Positions 9,409-17,989 of a DNA stretch of 54,172 bases are shown here, piece after piece; the first letter of the stretch is position 1; every line of letters starts with the position of its first letter. The translations under genes were made by a program, and so were the position numbers. The DNA comes from Salegentibacter sp. R32 (GTDB lineage Bacteria; Bacteroidota; Bacteroidia; Flavobacteriales; Flavobacteriaceae): contig NZ_RXOM01000024.1 of the NCBI RefSeq assembly GCF_008692195.1, positions 1 to 54,172 on the forward strand, given 5' to 3'. The notes beneath the pieces are model-generated. The model did no database searches, was not told where the DNA came from, and saw only the letters and a list, made by a program, of their open reading frames with translations.

Positions 9409-10809
9409 ATGATCTACTCAAAAAAAGATCTTCAGTTTCGTATTTTACTTTTCAGTTTTTTAATAGTTTCTTGCTTTTCCTGTAAAAATGAAACGAAAAT
9501 TTCAGCAGAAAAAAAAGATGCTTCCACAATTCAAAAGGCAGAAAAGCCTAATTTTTTAGTCATAATCGCCGACGACGCGGGATGGAACGATATGAGCTTT
9601 CACGGGTCAGAAATACAAACCCCAAACTTAGATAAACTCGCAAAATCTGGAACACAACTCGAGCGTTTTTATGTAAACCCAACTTGTTCTCCTTCTCGAG
9701 CAAGTTTACTCACAGGAATGCCGGCCAGCCGAATGGGAATTGTCGCACCAATTAGCGGTCGAAGTGAAAAAACACTTCCCGATAGTATTATTACACTTCC
9801 GCAGGCTTTAAAAAAAGCAAATTATCAAACTGCTTTAATGGGAAAATGGCATTTGGGTTTAACACCGGCAAGCGGCCCGGAAGCTTATGGGTTTGATTAT
9901 TCATACGGATTTTTACACGGGCAGATCGATCAATATTCACACGAATATAAAAATGGTGATCCTAGTTGGCATCGACAAGGAAAACTCATTGAAGAAGAAG
10001 GTCATGCAACCGATTTAATTACTCAAGAAGCTGTAAAGTGGTTAAGCGAGCAAAAGGAGAATCAACAATTCTTTTTGCAGTTAGCATATAGTGCTCCACA
10101 TATTCCGTTGCAAGAACCTGAAAAATGGACAGAAAAATACAGTTTTATAGAAAATAAATCTAGGCGTGATTATGCAGCGGCAATGGCACATTTAGATGAA
10201 GCGATTGGGCAAGTGCTTCAACATTTAGACCGTTTAGGTTTAAAAGAAAACACGATTGTTCTATTTATGAGTGATAATGGAGCGCAAGAAAGTTGGAATC
10301 CCACGACGCAGTACGATGGCAAATATGGTCCTAACGATCAATTAGGAAGCAATCAGCCTTTACGCGATTTTAAAACCAGTAATTATGAAGGAGCCATTCG
10401 TGTTCCTGCCATTATTTCTTGGAATAATTTTATGGAAGCAGAAAAAAATCAGAATTATATTTCGGTAACCGATGTGATGCCTACTTTCTTAGAATTAGCA
10501 GCAGTAGAAATTCCAGAGCAAGTGGAAGGAGAGAGCTTCACTGCAATTTTAAAAGACAAAACGGATGAAAATCATAATATTTACGTTCGTGGGCATAAAC
10601 AAGAAAGCTTTATTCAAAAACCTTGGAAACTCGTAAGAACGCGTCATCTCGATGCAGAAACCGAGTTTGAGTTATATAATATTGAAGAAGATCCTTCCGA
10701 AGAAAAGAATGTGATCGCAGAGCATCAAGAGATTGCTAATAATTTGAAAAAAGCAATTCAACAGCAATTTAATAGAGATGCAAATGAAGTGAACGTGCCA
10801 TTACGTTAA
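9409..10809 (+). CDS. Type I (S1) formylglycine sulfatase lipoprotein
   Basis: Hydrolyses sulfate esters, presumably on a carbohydrate. The N-terminus carries a lipobox (IVSC, Cys22). Metal-binding IIADDAGWNDMSFHG (about 52-66) and the maturation motif C93-S-P-S-R97 followed by ASLLTG are the S1 arylsulfatase signature; Cys93 would be turned into formylglycine by a sulfatase-modifying enzyme not encoded here. GKWHLG and FMSDNGAQ are further family blocks. The 466-residue length is normal. It lies in the pectin locus but 303 bp after the GH31 gene and lacks the shared operator, so coregulation is uncertain. Sulfate is not a usual pectin substituent in land plants; see findings. Confidence 0.9.
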   Translation: MIYSKKDLQFRILLFSFLIVSCFSCKNETKISAEKKDASTIQKAEKPNFLVIIADDAGWNDMSFHGSEIQTPNLDKLAKSGTQLERFYVNPTCSPSRASLLTGMPASRMGIVAPISGRSEKTLPDSIITLPQALKKANYQTALMGKWHLGLTPASGPEAYGFDYSYGFLHGQIDQYSHEYKNGDPSWHRQGKLIEEEGHATDLITQEAVKWLSEQKENQQFFLQLAYSAPHIPLQEPEKWTEKYSFIENKSRRDYAAAMAHLDEAIGQVLQHLDRLGLKENTIVLFMSDNGAQESWNPTTQYDGKYGPNDQLGSNQPLRDFKTSNYEGAIRVPAIISWNNFMEAEKNQNYISVTDVMPTFLELAAVEIPEQVEGESFTAILKDKTDENHNIYVRGHKQESFIQKPWKLVRTRHLDAETEFELYNIEEDPSEEKNVIAEHQEIANNLKKAIQQQFNRDANEVNVPLR

Positions 10810-10823
10810 ATACCAACTTTCCT

Positions 10824-10886
10824 AAGGTTTTTAAAACCTTGTAGGTATAAAATTTTATTGTCACACTGAGCTTGTCGAAGTGCTCA
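10824..10886. repeat. Intergenic hairpin (AAGGTTTT/AAAACCTT) plus REP fragment
   Basis: A perfect 8-bp palindrome with one loop base, AAGGTTTTTAAAACCTT (10824-10840), is followed by GTCACACTGAGCTTGTCGAAG, which resembles the start of the other dispersed repeats. It may act as a weak terminator after the sulfatase gene. Confidence 0.5.
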
Positions 10887-10918
10887 TTTAATATCTTTCC
10901 ATCTAATCAATTATTAAA

Positions 10919-11233
10919 ATGAAAACAGTTGCGTTTAAAATGAAATTAAAACCCGGCTGTGAGGCTGAATACAAAAAGCGTCACGATGAAATTTGGCCGG
11001 AATTAGAAAGCTTACTTCAAGAGAGTGGTATTTCAGACTATCATATTTTTTTAGACGAAGAAAGTCTAAGCCTTTTTGCAGTTCAAAAACTGAAAGAAAA
11101 TTCAACAGAAGCAGAATTACCTAAACATTCGATCATGAAAAAATGGTGGGAGCATATGGCAGATTTAATGGAAGTTAATCCGGATAGCTCTCCGGTTGTT
11201 ATTCCTCTGCAAGAGGTTTTTTATATGAAATAA
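10919..11233 (+). CDS. rhaM: L-rhamnose mutarotase
   Basis: Interconverts alpha and beta anomers of L-rhamnose in the cytoplasm, feeding rhamnose released from rhamnogalacturonan to the isomerase. The 104-residue length and pattern (AFKMKLKPGCEAEYKKRHDE, IWPEL, SDYHIFLD, then MKKWWEHMADLM) match the RhaM/YiiL family. No signal peptide is present. It is the last plus-strand gene of the pectin locus, converging on the PL11 gene across an inverted-repeat region. No other rhamnose catabolic gene is in the window. Confidence 0.9.
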   Translation: MKTVAFKMKLKPGCEAEYKKRHDEIWPELESLLQESGISDYHIFLDEESLSLFAVQKLKENSTEAELPKHSIMKKWWEHMADLMEVNPDSSPVVIPLQEVFYMK

Positions 11234-11306
11234 CATTCTTTATTAAGAATTAGGATTTAAAAATAGGATGTCTTAGTAAAAATCATAAAAAGATAATAAT
11301 AACACC

Positions 11307-11434
11307 ACGATGAACCTGCCCGTCCGACAGGCGGACTTGATCAAGAGTCTAATCTTCTAAGTTTTTTTTATATTTGCTTACCGTATAAGATTCAGGATCA
11401 AGCCTGCCTCGTCGGCAGGCAGCTCCGGAGTGAC
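11307..11434. repeat. Large inverted pair of REP-like elements between convergent genes
   Basis: Two GC-rich units, about 11307-11345 and 11388-11434, are inverted relative to each other (ACTTGATCAAGAGTCT against GATTCAGGATCAAGCCTGCC). Each holds its own CCTGCC-type hairpin. They fill the gap between the convergent ends of rhaM and the PL11 gene and could stop transcription from both sides. Confidence 0.6.
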
Positions 11435-11455
11435 ACATCTTAAATTCGGCTTACA

Positions 11456-13273
11456 TTACATTCCTGTCCCAAGATAAAAACTAGGGTGAGGCGGTTGATT
11501 ATAGCCTACATTTTGCCAAACTAAACTTAAGCGGTATTGACGATCTTGTATTAGCGTAGGAAGCTTAAATGAAGTCGGAATTGTAGTTGAATAAATTCTT
11601 AATTCTTGATTGTCTTCACTTCTAAGTATTAATTCTTCACGCCAATCCCCTAAAATGTCACCCGAAAGACAGGGAGTAGCTTTAGATCCGTTATTAGATA
11701 AAGCTCCCTGAGCCTTAAAAATAATACCTTTATTGTATTTTTTGATATAATTCTTATCCAACAACTCTCGTGATAAATCCCCATCCCACCAAATAAGAAA
11801 ATTCATTTCTTTCGGCGCTTTCCCAATTATATTTCCTTTAATATCATATAGGTTAGGATTTCCCGACCACCACATTTGAGCTCCTTTTTCACTAGGAACT
11901 ATATTCCCGGCTACACCGCGACCTACATCTTTATCTAAAGAAGCTTTAAACAGAAGCTCTCCATTTTTAGCTCGATATAGGGTGACTCCTGGACCGTGCG
12001 TGCTATTTTCAATTTCATGGATATTAAAAATTTCCAAACCAGGGAGATCGGGATCTAAATCACTTATATGCATGGCGTCACCGTGGCGAAATCCGGTAGT
12101 GTATAAACCGGTGCCATCATCATCTACCGTCATTGCACCAAAGATAATTTCATCTTTTCCATCGTTATCTACATCGGCTACAGAAAGTCCATGATTTCCC
12201 ATCCCAGAATAAGGGTTTTTGCCATTTTCGGTATCAAACACCCAACGGGATTTTATTTCACCTTGTTCAAAATCAAAGGCAGTTAAAACACTTCTTCCAT
12301 AGTAGCCTCTCCCCATAATAAAACTAGGATGCTCTCCATCGAGATAAGCAACGGCAGCGGTAAAACGATCCACCCGGTTTCCGTTACTATCACTACCTCC
12401 ATTGCCACCTTTGCCTCCCCATTTACCAATATCTCCACGGGGCGGAATGTAATCTACCGTAGCCAATGCTTTACCGGTAGTGCCTTCAAACACAGTTAAA
12501 TATTCAGGCCCTTGAAGTACTTTACCGTATTTTTTTGAGTTTTTCTCATAGTTTCGCCAATCTTTATTTTTATCACCAATGTAATTTCCTTTGCCATCCA
12601 AAGAGCCATCTGCGGTTTTACATACCAGTTCTGCTTCGCCATCCCCATCAAAATCATATACCAAAAATTGAGTATAATGGGCCCCTTCCCGAATGTTAAT
12701 CCCTAAATTAATTTCCCAAAGCATTGTTCCATCCATTTCATAAGCTTGTAGAATAGCAGGGTCGGTTAATCCAGTATGAGAATTATCGTGAGCACGTCCT
12801 GTTTGATGTAAAATAATTTCATATTGCCCATCTCCATCTAAATCTGCTACAGAAGCATCATTAGGAGTATATCCTTTAGGAGTGTGTAAAGGAAGGGAAA
12901 AGTAAGGTTGAGGTTCAGCTTCAGCAAGAAGGCTGAATGAACCCGGTTCCTCTTTTTCTTTAGAATCCAAGATACTCTTAACAAACCAAGTGTTTTCTGA
13001 AGAGTTGTTGAACGTAGAATCAATACTCCAAGTTTTATTTGATATAGGTTGCGAATTTACCTTCACGGTTCTTCTGTTATCATCCTTCCGGTATAAATTA
13101 AAAGCAAGCTTTGGATCATCCTGTTTAAATGAACGCCAACTAATAAAAACTTTATTTCTGGCTTCTTTAATAGCCACAAGGCCACGGTCTAATTTTTCAA
13201 GTTCCTGTCCTGTTGAGATTATACTGTAACATACACAAAAAACATAAATTAAAATTCTATAATTTTTTTTCAT
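11456..13273 (-). CDS. Rhamnogalacturonan lyase, family PL11
   Basis: Cleaves the rhamnose-galacturonic acid backbone of rhamnogalacturonan I by beta-elimination. After a signal peptide (about 1-22, ending STGQ) comes EKLDRGLVAIKEARNKVFIS, a small beta domain, and then an eight-bladed propeller marked by calcium-binding repeats (ASVADLDGDGQYE, VYDFDGDGEAE, SVADVDNDGKDE, DILGDWREELI). GRGYYGRSVL and HGDAMHISDLDPDLPG are typical PL11 blocks. The 605-residue length is normal. It lies 15 bp downstream of the SGNH esterase gene on the same strand, so the two are cotranscribed. Together with rhamnose mutarotase it is the best evidence that this locus targets rhamnogalacturonan I. Confidence 0.94.
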   Translation of the reverse strand: MKKNYRILIYVFCVCYSIISTGQELEKLDRGLVAIKEARNKVFISWRSFKQDDPKLAFNLYRKDDNRRTVKVNSQPISNKTWSIDSTFNNSSENTWFVKSILDSKEKEEPGSFSLLAEAEPQPYFSLPLHTPKGYTPNDASVADLDGDGQYEIILHQTGRAHDNSHTGLTDPAILQAYEMDGTMLWEINLGINIREGAHYTQFLVYDFDGDGEAELVCKTADGSLDGKGNYIGDKNKDWRNYEKNSKKYGKVLQGPEYLTVFEGTTGKALATVDYIPPRGDIGKWGGKGGNGGSDSNGNRVDRFTAAVAYLDGEHPSFIMGRGYYGRSVLTAFDFEQGEIKSRWVFDTENGKNPYSGMGNHGLSVADVDNDGKDEIIFGAMTVDDDGTGLYTTGFRHGDAMHISDLDPDLPGLEIFNIHEIENSTHGPGVTLYRAKNGELLFKASLDKDVGRGVAGNIVPSEKGAQMWWSGNPNLYDIKGNIIGKAPKEMNFLIWWDGDLSRELLDKNYIKKYNKGIIFKAQGALSNNGSKATPCLSGDILGDWREELILRSEDNQELRIYSTTIPTSFKLPTLIQDRQYRLSLVWQNVGYNQPPHPSFYLGTGM

Positions 13274-13288
13274 TATTTCTTGATTTTT

Positions 13289-14791
13289 CTATTGATTTAA
13301 ATAAATATAATCGCGGATGTAGCAATTTCTAATTTGCTCTAAGTTTTCAGCAACCGTTAAGGCGTTCACTTCTGCGCCTTCTCTATTGGTGTGCGTATGG
13401 TCTTTTGGAAAATACTCCTTCACTTTATCTTTTCCCATTGCTTCATATTTGAGGGCTACAGCATCATTCAGATTTACAAAAATGGCATCCATCTCTTCCG
13501 CAGCTTGTTTTGCTAAACCAGCATAATCGTCATCATTGCGCTCTACTTTATCTCTGTGCCAAATATTTCTAGGAACCATACTCAACACAATAGGAGTGGC
13601 GCCTTTGGCTTTGGTTTCTTCAATGTATTTTTTCATATACCAACCATAGGTGTGCACCACTTCGGTACTATCGTTTCCAAATTCTACTACCTGCGTTTCA
13701 TCGCCCATTCCGCGAATAGAACCACGATATTTTGGCGTATCGATGTGTCCGCCATCGTTATGCCCAAATTGCATCAATACAAAATCTTCTTCGTTAAGCG
13801 AATCTTTCACTTCGTCCCACAAACCTTCACCGCGATAGGTACGACTGCTGCGACCTCCTCTGGCTTTGTTATGAATGCGAACTCGGGTAGTATCGAAATA
13901 TTTTTCGAAAACAACACCCCAACCTACCAGCGTATCGTTATTGCTGGCAACGGTAGAATCGCCGATAAGAAAAATATCCTTTTTTTCCGGTAAATGGGTT
14001 CTCGGATTTTCTACTATATATTTCTTTAAACTATTATTGCTTTCCGATAATCCTTTGCTGATTAAGCGAGCCGATAACAAAGCACCATGTGCAGAAGTAT
14101 GCGTATGGTCACGTTTGTAAAAGTAGGTTCCGGTTACTTTATCTTCACCCATAGGATTCAAAGTGTTCACCATTCTTTCATTTAAATTGATGAAGGTAAC
14201 GCCTTCTTCTTCGACAACTTGTTTTGCCCAACCCCCATACGATTTATCGTTTCTAGACAATTTTCCGTCCGTCCAATCATTACGTGGAATCGGTGACATC
14301 ACTATCGGAATTGCTCCTTTCTCCTTCGCTTCTTTGATCACTTTACGCAAATACCAACCGTAAGAATGTACTACTTCGTGTTCGCCGGTAAGCATATTGT
14401 CAATTTCTTCGCTTTCTTCTCCAACTCCTTTAATAGTTCCACGTGCACGAAAATCATCATTAATAGGTCCATTATCATTATGACCGAATTGCAACAACAC
14501 ATAATCTCCTTTTTTCAAGCTGTCTTTCACCGGTTCCCACAGCCCTTTGCTCTGGAAAGTTCGGCTACTAGTGCCGCCTAAAGCGTGGTTTTCAATATCG
14601 ACTTGGGTGGTATCTAGAAACTGATCCATATAATCACCCCAGCCCCAAAGTCCGCCGTCACCTTTACCGCTACCATTTTTCACAGTAGAATCGCCGATGA
14701 TGTAAACGGTGGGTTTGCCTTCTGGTTTTTGTTCGCAGCTCACAAAGCTTGCCATAAGTAATAACACAGCAAATAACTTGGTTGTTTTCAT
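13289..14791 (-). CDS. Tandem double-domain SGNH/GDSL (CE12-like) rhamnogalacturonan acetylesterase
   Basis: Probably removes acetyl groups from rhamnogalacturonan so that the lyases can act. The protein is a fusion of two homologous SGNH hydrolase domains: domain 1 (about 28-255) with IIGDSTV, LGGTSSRTF, LLQFGHNDNGP and DHTHTSAHGA, and domain 2 (about 270-490) with LIGDSTV, RGGRSSRTY, LMQFGHNDGGH and DHTHTNREGA. Catalytic Ser (GDST) and the D-x-x-H pair are intact in both, so both should be active. An N-terminal lipobox (MASFVSC) predicts a lipoprotein. Single-domain CE12 enzymes have about 250 residues, so the doubling is real. It lies between the repeat-filled gap and the PL11 gene. Confidence 0.88.
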   Translation of the reverse strand: MKTTKLFAVLLLMASFVSCEQKPEGKPTVYIIGDSTVKNGSGKGDGGLWGWGDYMDQFLDTTQVDIENHALGGTSSRTFQSKGLWEPVKDSLKKGDYVLLQFGHNDNGPINDDFRARGTIKGVGEESEEIDNMLTGEHEVVHSYGWYLRKVIKEAKEKGAIPIVMSPIPRNDWTDGKLSRNDKSYGGWAKQVVEEEGVTFINLNERMVNTLNPMGEDKVTGTYFYKRDHTHTSAHGALLSARLISKGLSESNNSLKKYIVENPRTHLPEKKDIFLIGDSTVASNNDTLVGWGVVFEKYFDTTRVRIHNKARGGRSSRTYRGEGLWDEVKDSLNEEDFVLMQFGHNDGGHIDTPKYRGSIRGMGDETQVVEFGNDSTEVVHTYGWYMKKYIEETKAKGATPIVLSMVPRNIWHRDKVERNDDDYAGLAKQAAEEMDAIFVNLNDAVALKYEAMGKDKVKEYFPKDHTHTNREGAEVNALTVAENLEQIRNCYIRDYIYLNQ

Positions 14792-15102
14792 TTTTTAGTT
14801 GATGTTTTTTGGGCGCATCCCTGTCGGGTCGGGCCTGCCTGCGGCAGGCAGGCTGTTCGCTGTATCTTTTTTTGCCACTTATTCAAGCAAAAAAAGGATG
14901 CCGCTGCCATCCCTTGCGCAGTTGGTTTATTTTTCTAGAGGCTAGATCGCTTCGCTTTTAGAGTTTAGACTCTAGACTCTTTTTTTGTCTTTCCGAGCTT
15001 GACGCGGAATCTCATTACTATATTATCTGGATGACGTTTTCTTGTTTCCTGACTATTATTCTTGCTTCTCTAGTCTATATTCTATTGTCTATTTTCTAAA
15101 AT
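14792..15102. repeat. Repeat-filled intergenic gap inside the minus-strand operon
   Basis: No gene was found in this 311-bp gap. It contains a perfect GC-rich palindrome at 14833-14853 (10-base arms GCCTGCCTGC / GCAGGCAGGC around one base), then AT-rich phrases built from TCTAGA/CTCTAG steps (about 14930-14985) and CTTTCCGAGCTTGACGCGGAATCTC, another REP-like unit (about 14992-15015). The GC-rich hairpin may stabilise or separate transcripts of the GH2 and SGNH genes. Confidence 0.55.
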
Positions 15103-17958
15103 CTACTCTTCAAAATCTCTGAAATCAAACCATAATTTCATAGAAATACCATCATCACCATTTTTGATTCGGATGTTGGTTGGTTGACTGCTTGGTCCTT
15201 GTTGCGAAAGCGGTTTAAAAGCGTGCATTCCTGGAATCTCGTACATAAACGAAATATTTCCTTCTGGAAAACTTGGGTGTGCTTTGGCTCTGGATACAAT
15301 ATTTTTAGGACTATCTGGCGTAAATAAACGTAGGAATAGTTTATCTGATTCACTGAAAATTCTAAAAGTTTTGTCTTTCGCTTCTAGTTTTCCGGCAATG
15401 AAATTCGCGTGGTATCCTTTAAATTCAGGATAGATAAGATTTTCAAAACTTTCTCCTGTAATGGTGTTGTTGTAATCTTTGTCCCAAACGTTGTATTCTA
15501 CTCCGTCCAAACGGTTTTTCCAAACGCGGTACGGACCTTTTCCAAACCATTTGAAACCTTCTACAATCTCTTCTGGAAAATCAAACGTAAGTCCGAATTT
15601 GCTAATTTCTCCCTGGAAAAATGCGCCATCAAAACCACTGTTACGTCCGGCATTTTTCAGCATAATCGCTGCCATATGTACTCTTCCGTCGTTAGTGATG
15701 GTCCATTTGATATGATCGATGCCGCCATTGTAAAAAACGGTAGCTACCGCATTTTCTTTGTTGTTTTTGATTTCAATTTTATCCACTTCGGCTTGCATCC
15801 CAATTGGGCGAGGACCGTTTACAAATGGCATTTCACCTTTGGCGTTGGTGATTTTAGTAATTTCACCTGTCTTTTTATCGAGTGTTAGGCTTACGTTTCC
15901 ACCACTTAAAACAACCGAATTTCCATTTTCTGTAGCGCTAACTTTTTCTCCATTGTCTTTTTGAATGAATTTTGCAGCAAATGCATCAGCGTGATGAATT
16001 TTCCACGTCCAGGTATAAATTTCTCTTCCGTGTTTGTCGGTTGCTGTAATTTCAACCCAATCACCTTCAAAGAAATTGTCTTTTACAGGCATTTTTAACT
16101 TTCGGGTTTCTCCCGGTTGAATGTCTGAAACTTCAAAATCTCCTTTGTAAATGGTTTGTACTTCAGCATTCACATACAAGAAGTTTGTTTGCGCCTGTTG
16201 TACTTTATAAGTGATGTTACACTCATTTAAATTGGTAAATAAATAGGTGTTTTCAACTAAAAAGTCACCATTAAAAGTTTGTGTGATCTGCAAAGGTTCA
16301 AACTGCATTGGCGCCCAAACTTCTTTTACAGCGTAGAAACTGCCTTCTTTTTCACGGTGTGGGCCCAAAGCTCCATCGGGTGCTAAATTTCCTTTAGAAT
16401 CATATTTTTGTTCTCCTGTCCAATCGGTTCTTAAGACGGCTTCGTCGCTAAACACCCAAAGAAAACTTCCGGCAAAAAGCGGACTTTCACTATAATGTTC
16501 CCAAAAATCCCGTAAACCTGAACCGATTCCATTATCATAGGTTCCGTGCATCGTTTCTGTTGGAAAAAATACATTTTCACCACTTCCAAAACGGTGCACT
16601 CCTGTTTGAAAAGTAGGGTAGTGGTGCGCATCCCAGCCGTTGAAATCTGCCCAAGGATGAATCACGATTCTGTTTTGCGGATCGTATTTTGCAAAATCAT
16701 CATCCAATTCATAGTTCCAGCCGCCTTCATTTCCCTGATCCCAAATAATAACTGAAGGGTGATTCACATCGCGCTCAACCATTTCTTTCACTAGTTTTTG
16801 TCCGGTTTCGGTGTCATATCCATTTTGCCATCCGGCTAATTCATCTAACACAAAAAGTCCTAGCGAATCACAAACTTCCAGAAAATGCGTGTCTGGCGGA
16901 TAATGAAAACGCACCGCATTCATATTCATATCTTTGATGAGGTTTACATCCATCAAGCTGATGCGTTTGCTAGTACTTCGCCCGGATTCTGGCCAAAAAG
17001 TATGGCGGTTGATTCCTTTCATTTTTATTTTGGTGCCGTTCACGTAAATTCCATCACGCTTTCTGAATTCTAAAGTTCTGAATCCAATACGTTTTTTGAT
17101 AGAATGTAAAACTTCTCCGTTTTTATTAAGATCGAATTGCACCCAATACAAATTAGGATCTTCCGGATTCCACGGATTCACATTTTCAAACTGAACCGAA
17201 ATTCGTTGTTTTTCAGCTTTTTTATCGAGCTCTTTTGTGAAATTTTTGAAACTTGAAGACGAAGCGCCATCTGCGATCAGTGAAATTTCAACTTCTGCAT
17301 TTTTAGTAAGATTTTTAAACTCTAAATCGGCAGTTAAATTCCCGTCTGCTTTTGCATCAATTGCCACGTGTTTGATATTAGTTTTTGGTAAAATAGTTAG
17401 CCAAACGGGACGGTAAATACCACCAAACAACCACCAATCTGCATAGCGTTCGGCTCTATTTACATTATGATTTTCTGAATGTTTCCAAACGTGGACTTCC
17501 AGTAGATTTTTTCCGTCCTCATTGATTAAATCAGAGATATCGTAGCTGAATTCATAAAAACCACCCTGATGTTTTTCACCGGCCAGTTTTCCGTTAATTT
17601 TTACTTCAGTATCAGTCATCGCACCACCAAAATGGATGATTACTTGCTGATCTTCATATTTCTGTGGAACTTCAAATTCATATTTATAAAAACCTTCTTC
17701 TTTGCTAGGTTCTTCCTTGTTCAATTCTTTGTACCAACGCCCGTAAGTATAGGTTCCGAAGCCCTCGGTTTCCCATTGCGATGGCACTCCGATTTTTGTC
17801 CATTTGCCTGAATTTTGCCCATCGGTTACTTTAAAATCCCATTCTTTTTGATGCTCAAAATCTGGACCTGAAAGCATTATTTTTTCAGTTTCCTGAGCGT
17901 TTATATTCAGAAGAAACAAAGAACAGAAGAGAAAGAAAGTAAGTTTTAGTTTGATCAT
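15103..17958 (-). CDS. GH2 family beta-galactosidase with beta-galactosidase small-chain domain
   Basis: Retaining exo-beta-galactosidase, probably periplasmic, removing terminal galactose from pectic side chains. After a signal peptide (about 1-21, ending NINAQ) come the sugar-binding domain (KIGVPSQWETEGFGTYTYG), the immunoglobulin-like domain, and the barrel with GINRHTFWPESGRS, the acid/base region VIIWDQGNEGG and a nucleophile region around FPTETMHGTYDNG. The C-terminal third (from about residue 690) is the LacZ-type small-chain domain (GPRPIGMQAEVD, WFGKGPYRVWKNR). Length 951 matches LacZ-type GH2. It starts 31 bp after the esterase gene stop, so the two form an operon. Confidence 0.92.
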   Translation of the reverse strand: MIKLKLTFFLFCSLFLLNINAQETEKIMLSGPDFEHQKEWDFKVTDGQNSGKWTKIGVPSQWETEGFGTYTYGRWYKELNKEEPSKEEGFYKYEFEVPQKYEDQQVIIHFGGAMTDTEVKINGKLAGEKHQGGFYEFSYDISDLINEDGKNLLEVHVWKHSENHNVNRAERYADWWLFGGIYRPVWLTILPKTNIKHVAIDAKADGNLTADLEFKNLTKNAEVEISLIADGASSSSFKNFTKELDKKAEKQRISVQFENVNPWNPEDPNLYWVQFDLNKNGEVLHSIKKRIGFRTLEFRKRDGIYVNGTKIKMKGINRHTFWPESGRSTSKRISLMDVNLIKDMNMNAVRFHYPPDTHFLEVCDSLGLFVLDELAGWQNGYDTETGQKLVKEMVERDVNHPSVIIWDQGNEGGWNYELDDDFAKYDPQNRIVIHPWADFNGWDAHHYPTFQTGVHRFGSGENVFFPTETMHGTYDNGIGSGLRDFWEHYSESPLFAGSFLWVFSDEAVLRTDWTGEQKYDSKGNLAPDGALGPHREKEGSFYAVKEVWAPMQFEPLQITQTFNGDFLVENTYLFTNLNECNITYKVQQAQTNFLYVNAEVQTIYKGDFEVSDIQPGETRKLKMPVKDNFFEGDWVEITATDKHGREIYTWTWKIHHADAFAAKFIQKDNGEKVSATENGNSVVLSGGNVSLTLDKKTGEITKITNAKGEMPFVNGPRPIGMQAEVDKIEIKNNKENAVATVFYNGGIDHIKWTITNDGRVHMAAIMLKNAGRNSGFDGAFFQGEISKFGLTFDFPEEIVEGFKWFGKGPYRVWKNRLDGVEYNVWDKDYNNTITGESFENLIYPEFKGYHANFIAGKLEAKDKTFRIFSESDKLFLRLFTPDSPKNIVSRAKAHPSFPEGNISFMYEIPGMHAFKPLSQQGPSSQPTNIRIKNGDDGISMKLWFDFRDFEE

Positions 17959-17989
17959 TGTTGTTTAATTTCCGTAAGGTTTTATGCTT

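Noticed and set aside
13556-13993. 145-codon plus-strand ORF inside the SGNH gene
   Set aside because: Antisense shadow of the second SGNH domain, whose motifs are all intact on the minus strand.
15409-15888. 159-codon plus-strand ORF inside the GH2 gene
   Set aside because: Antisense shadow of the conserved LacZ-type small-chain domain.
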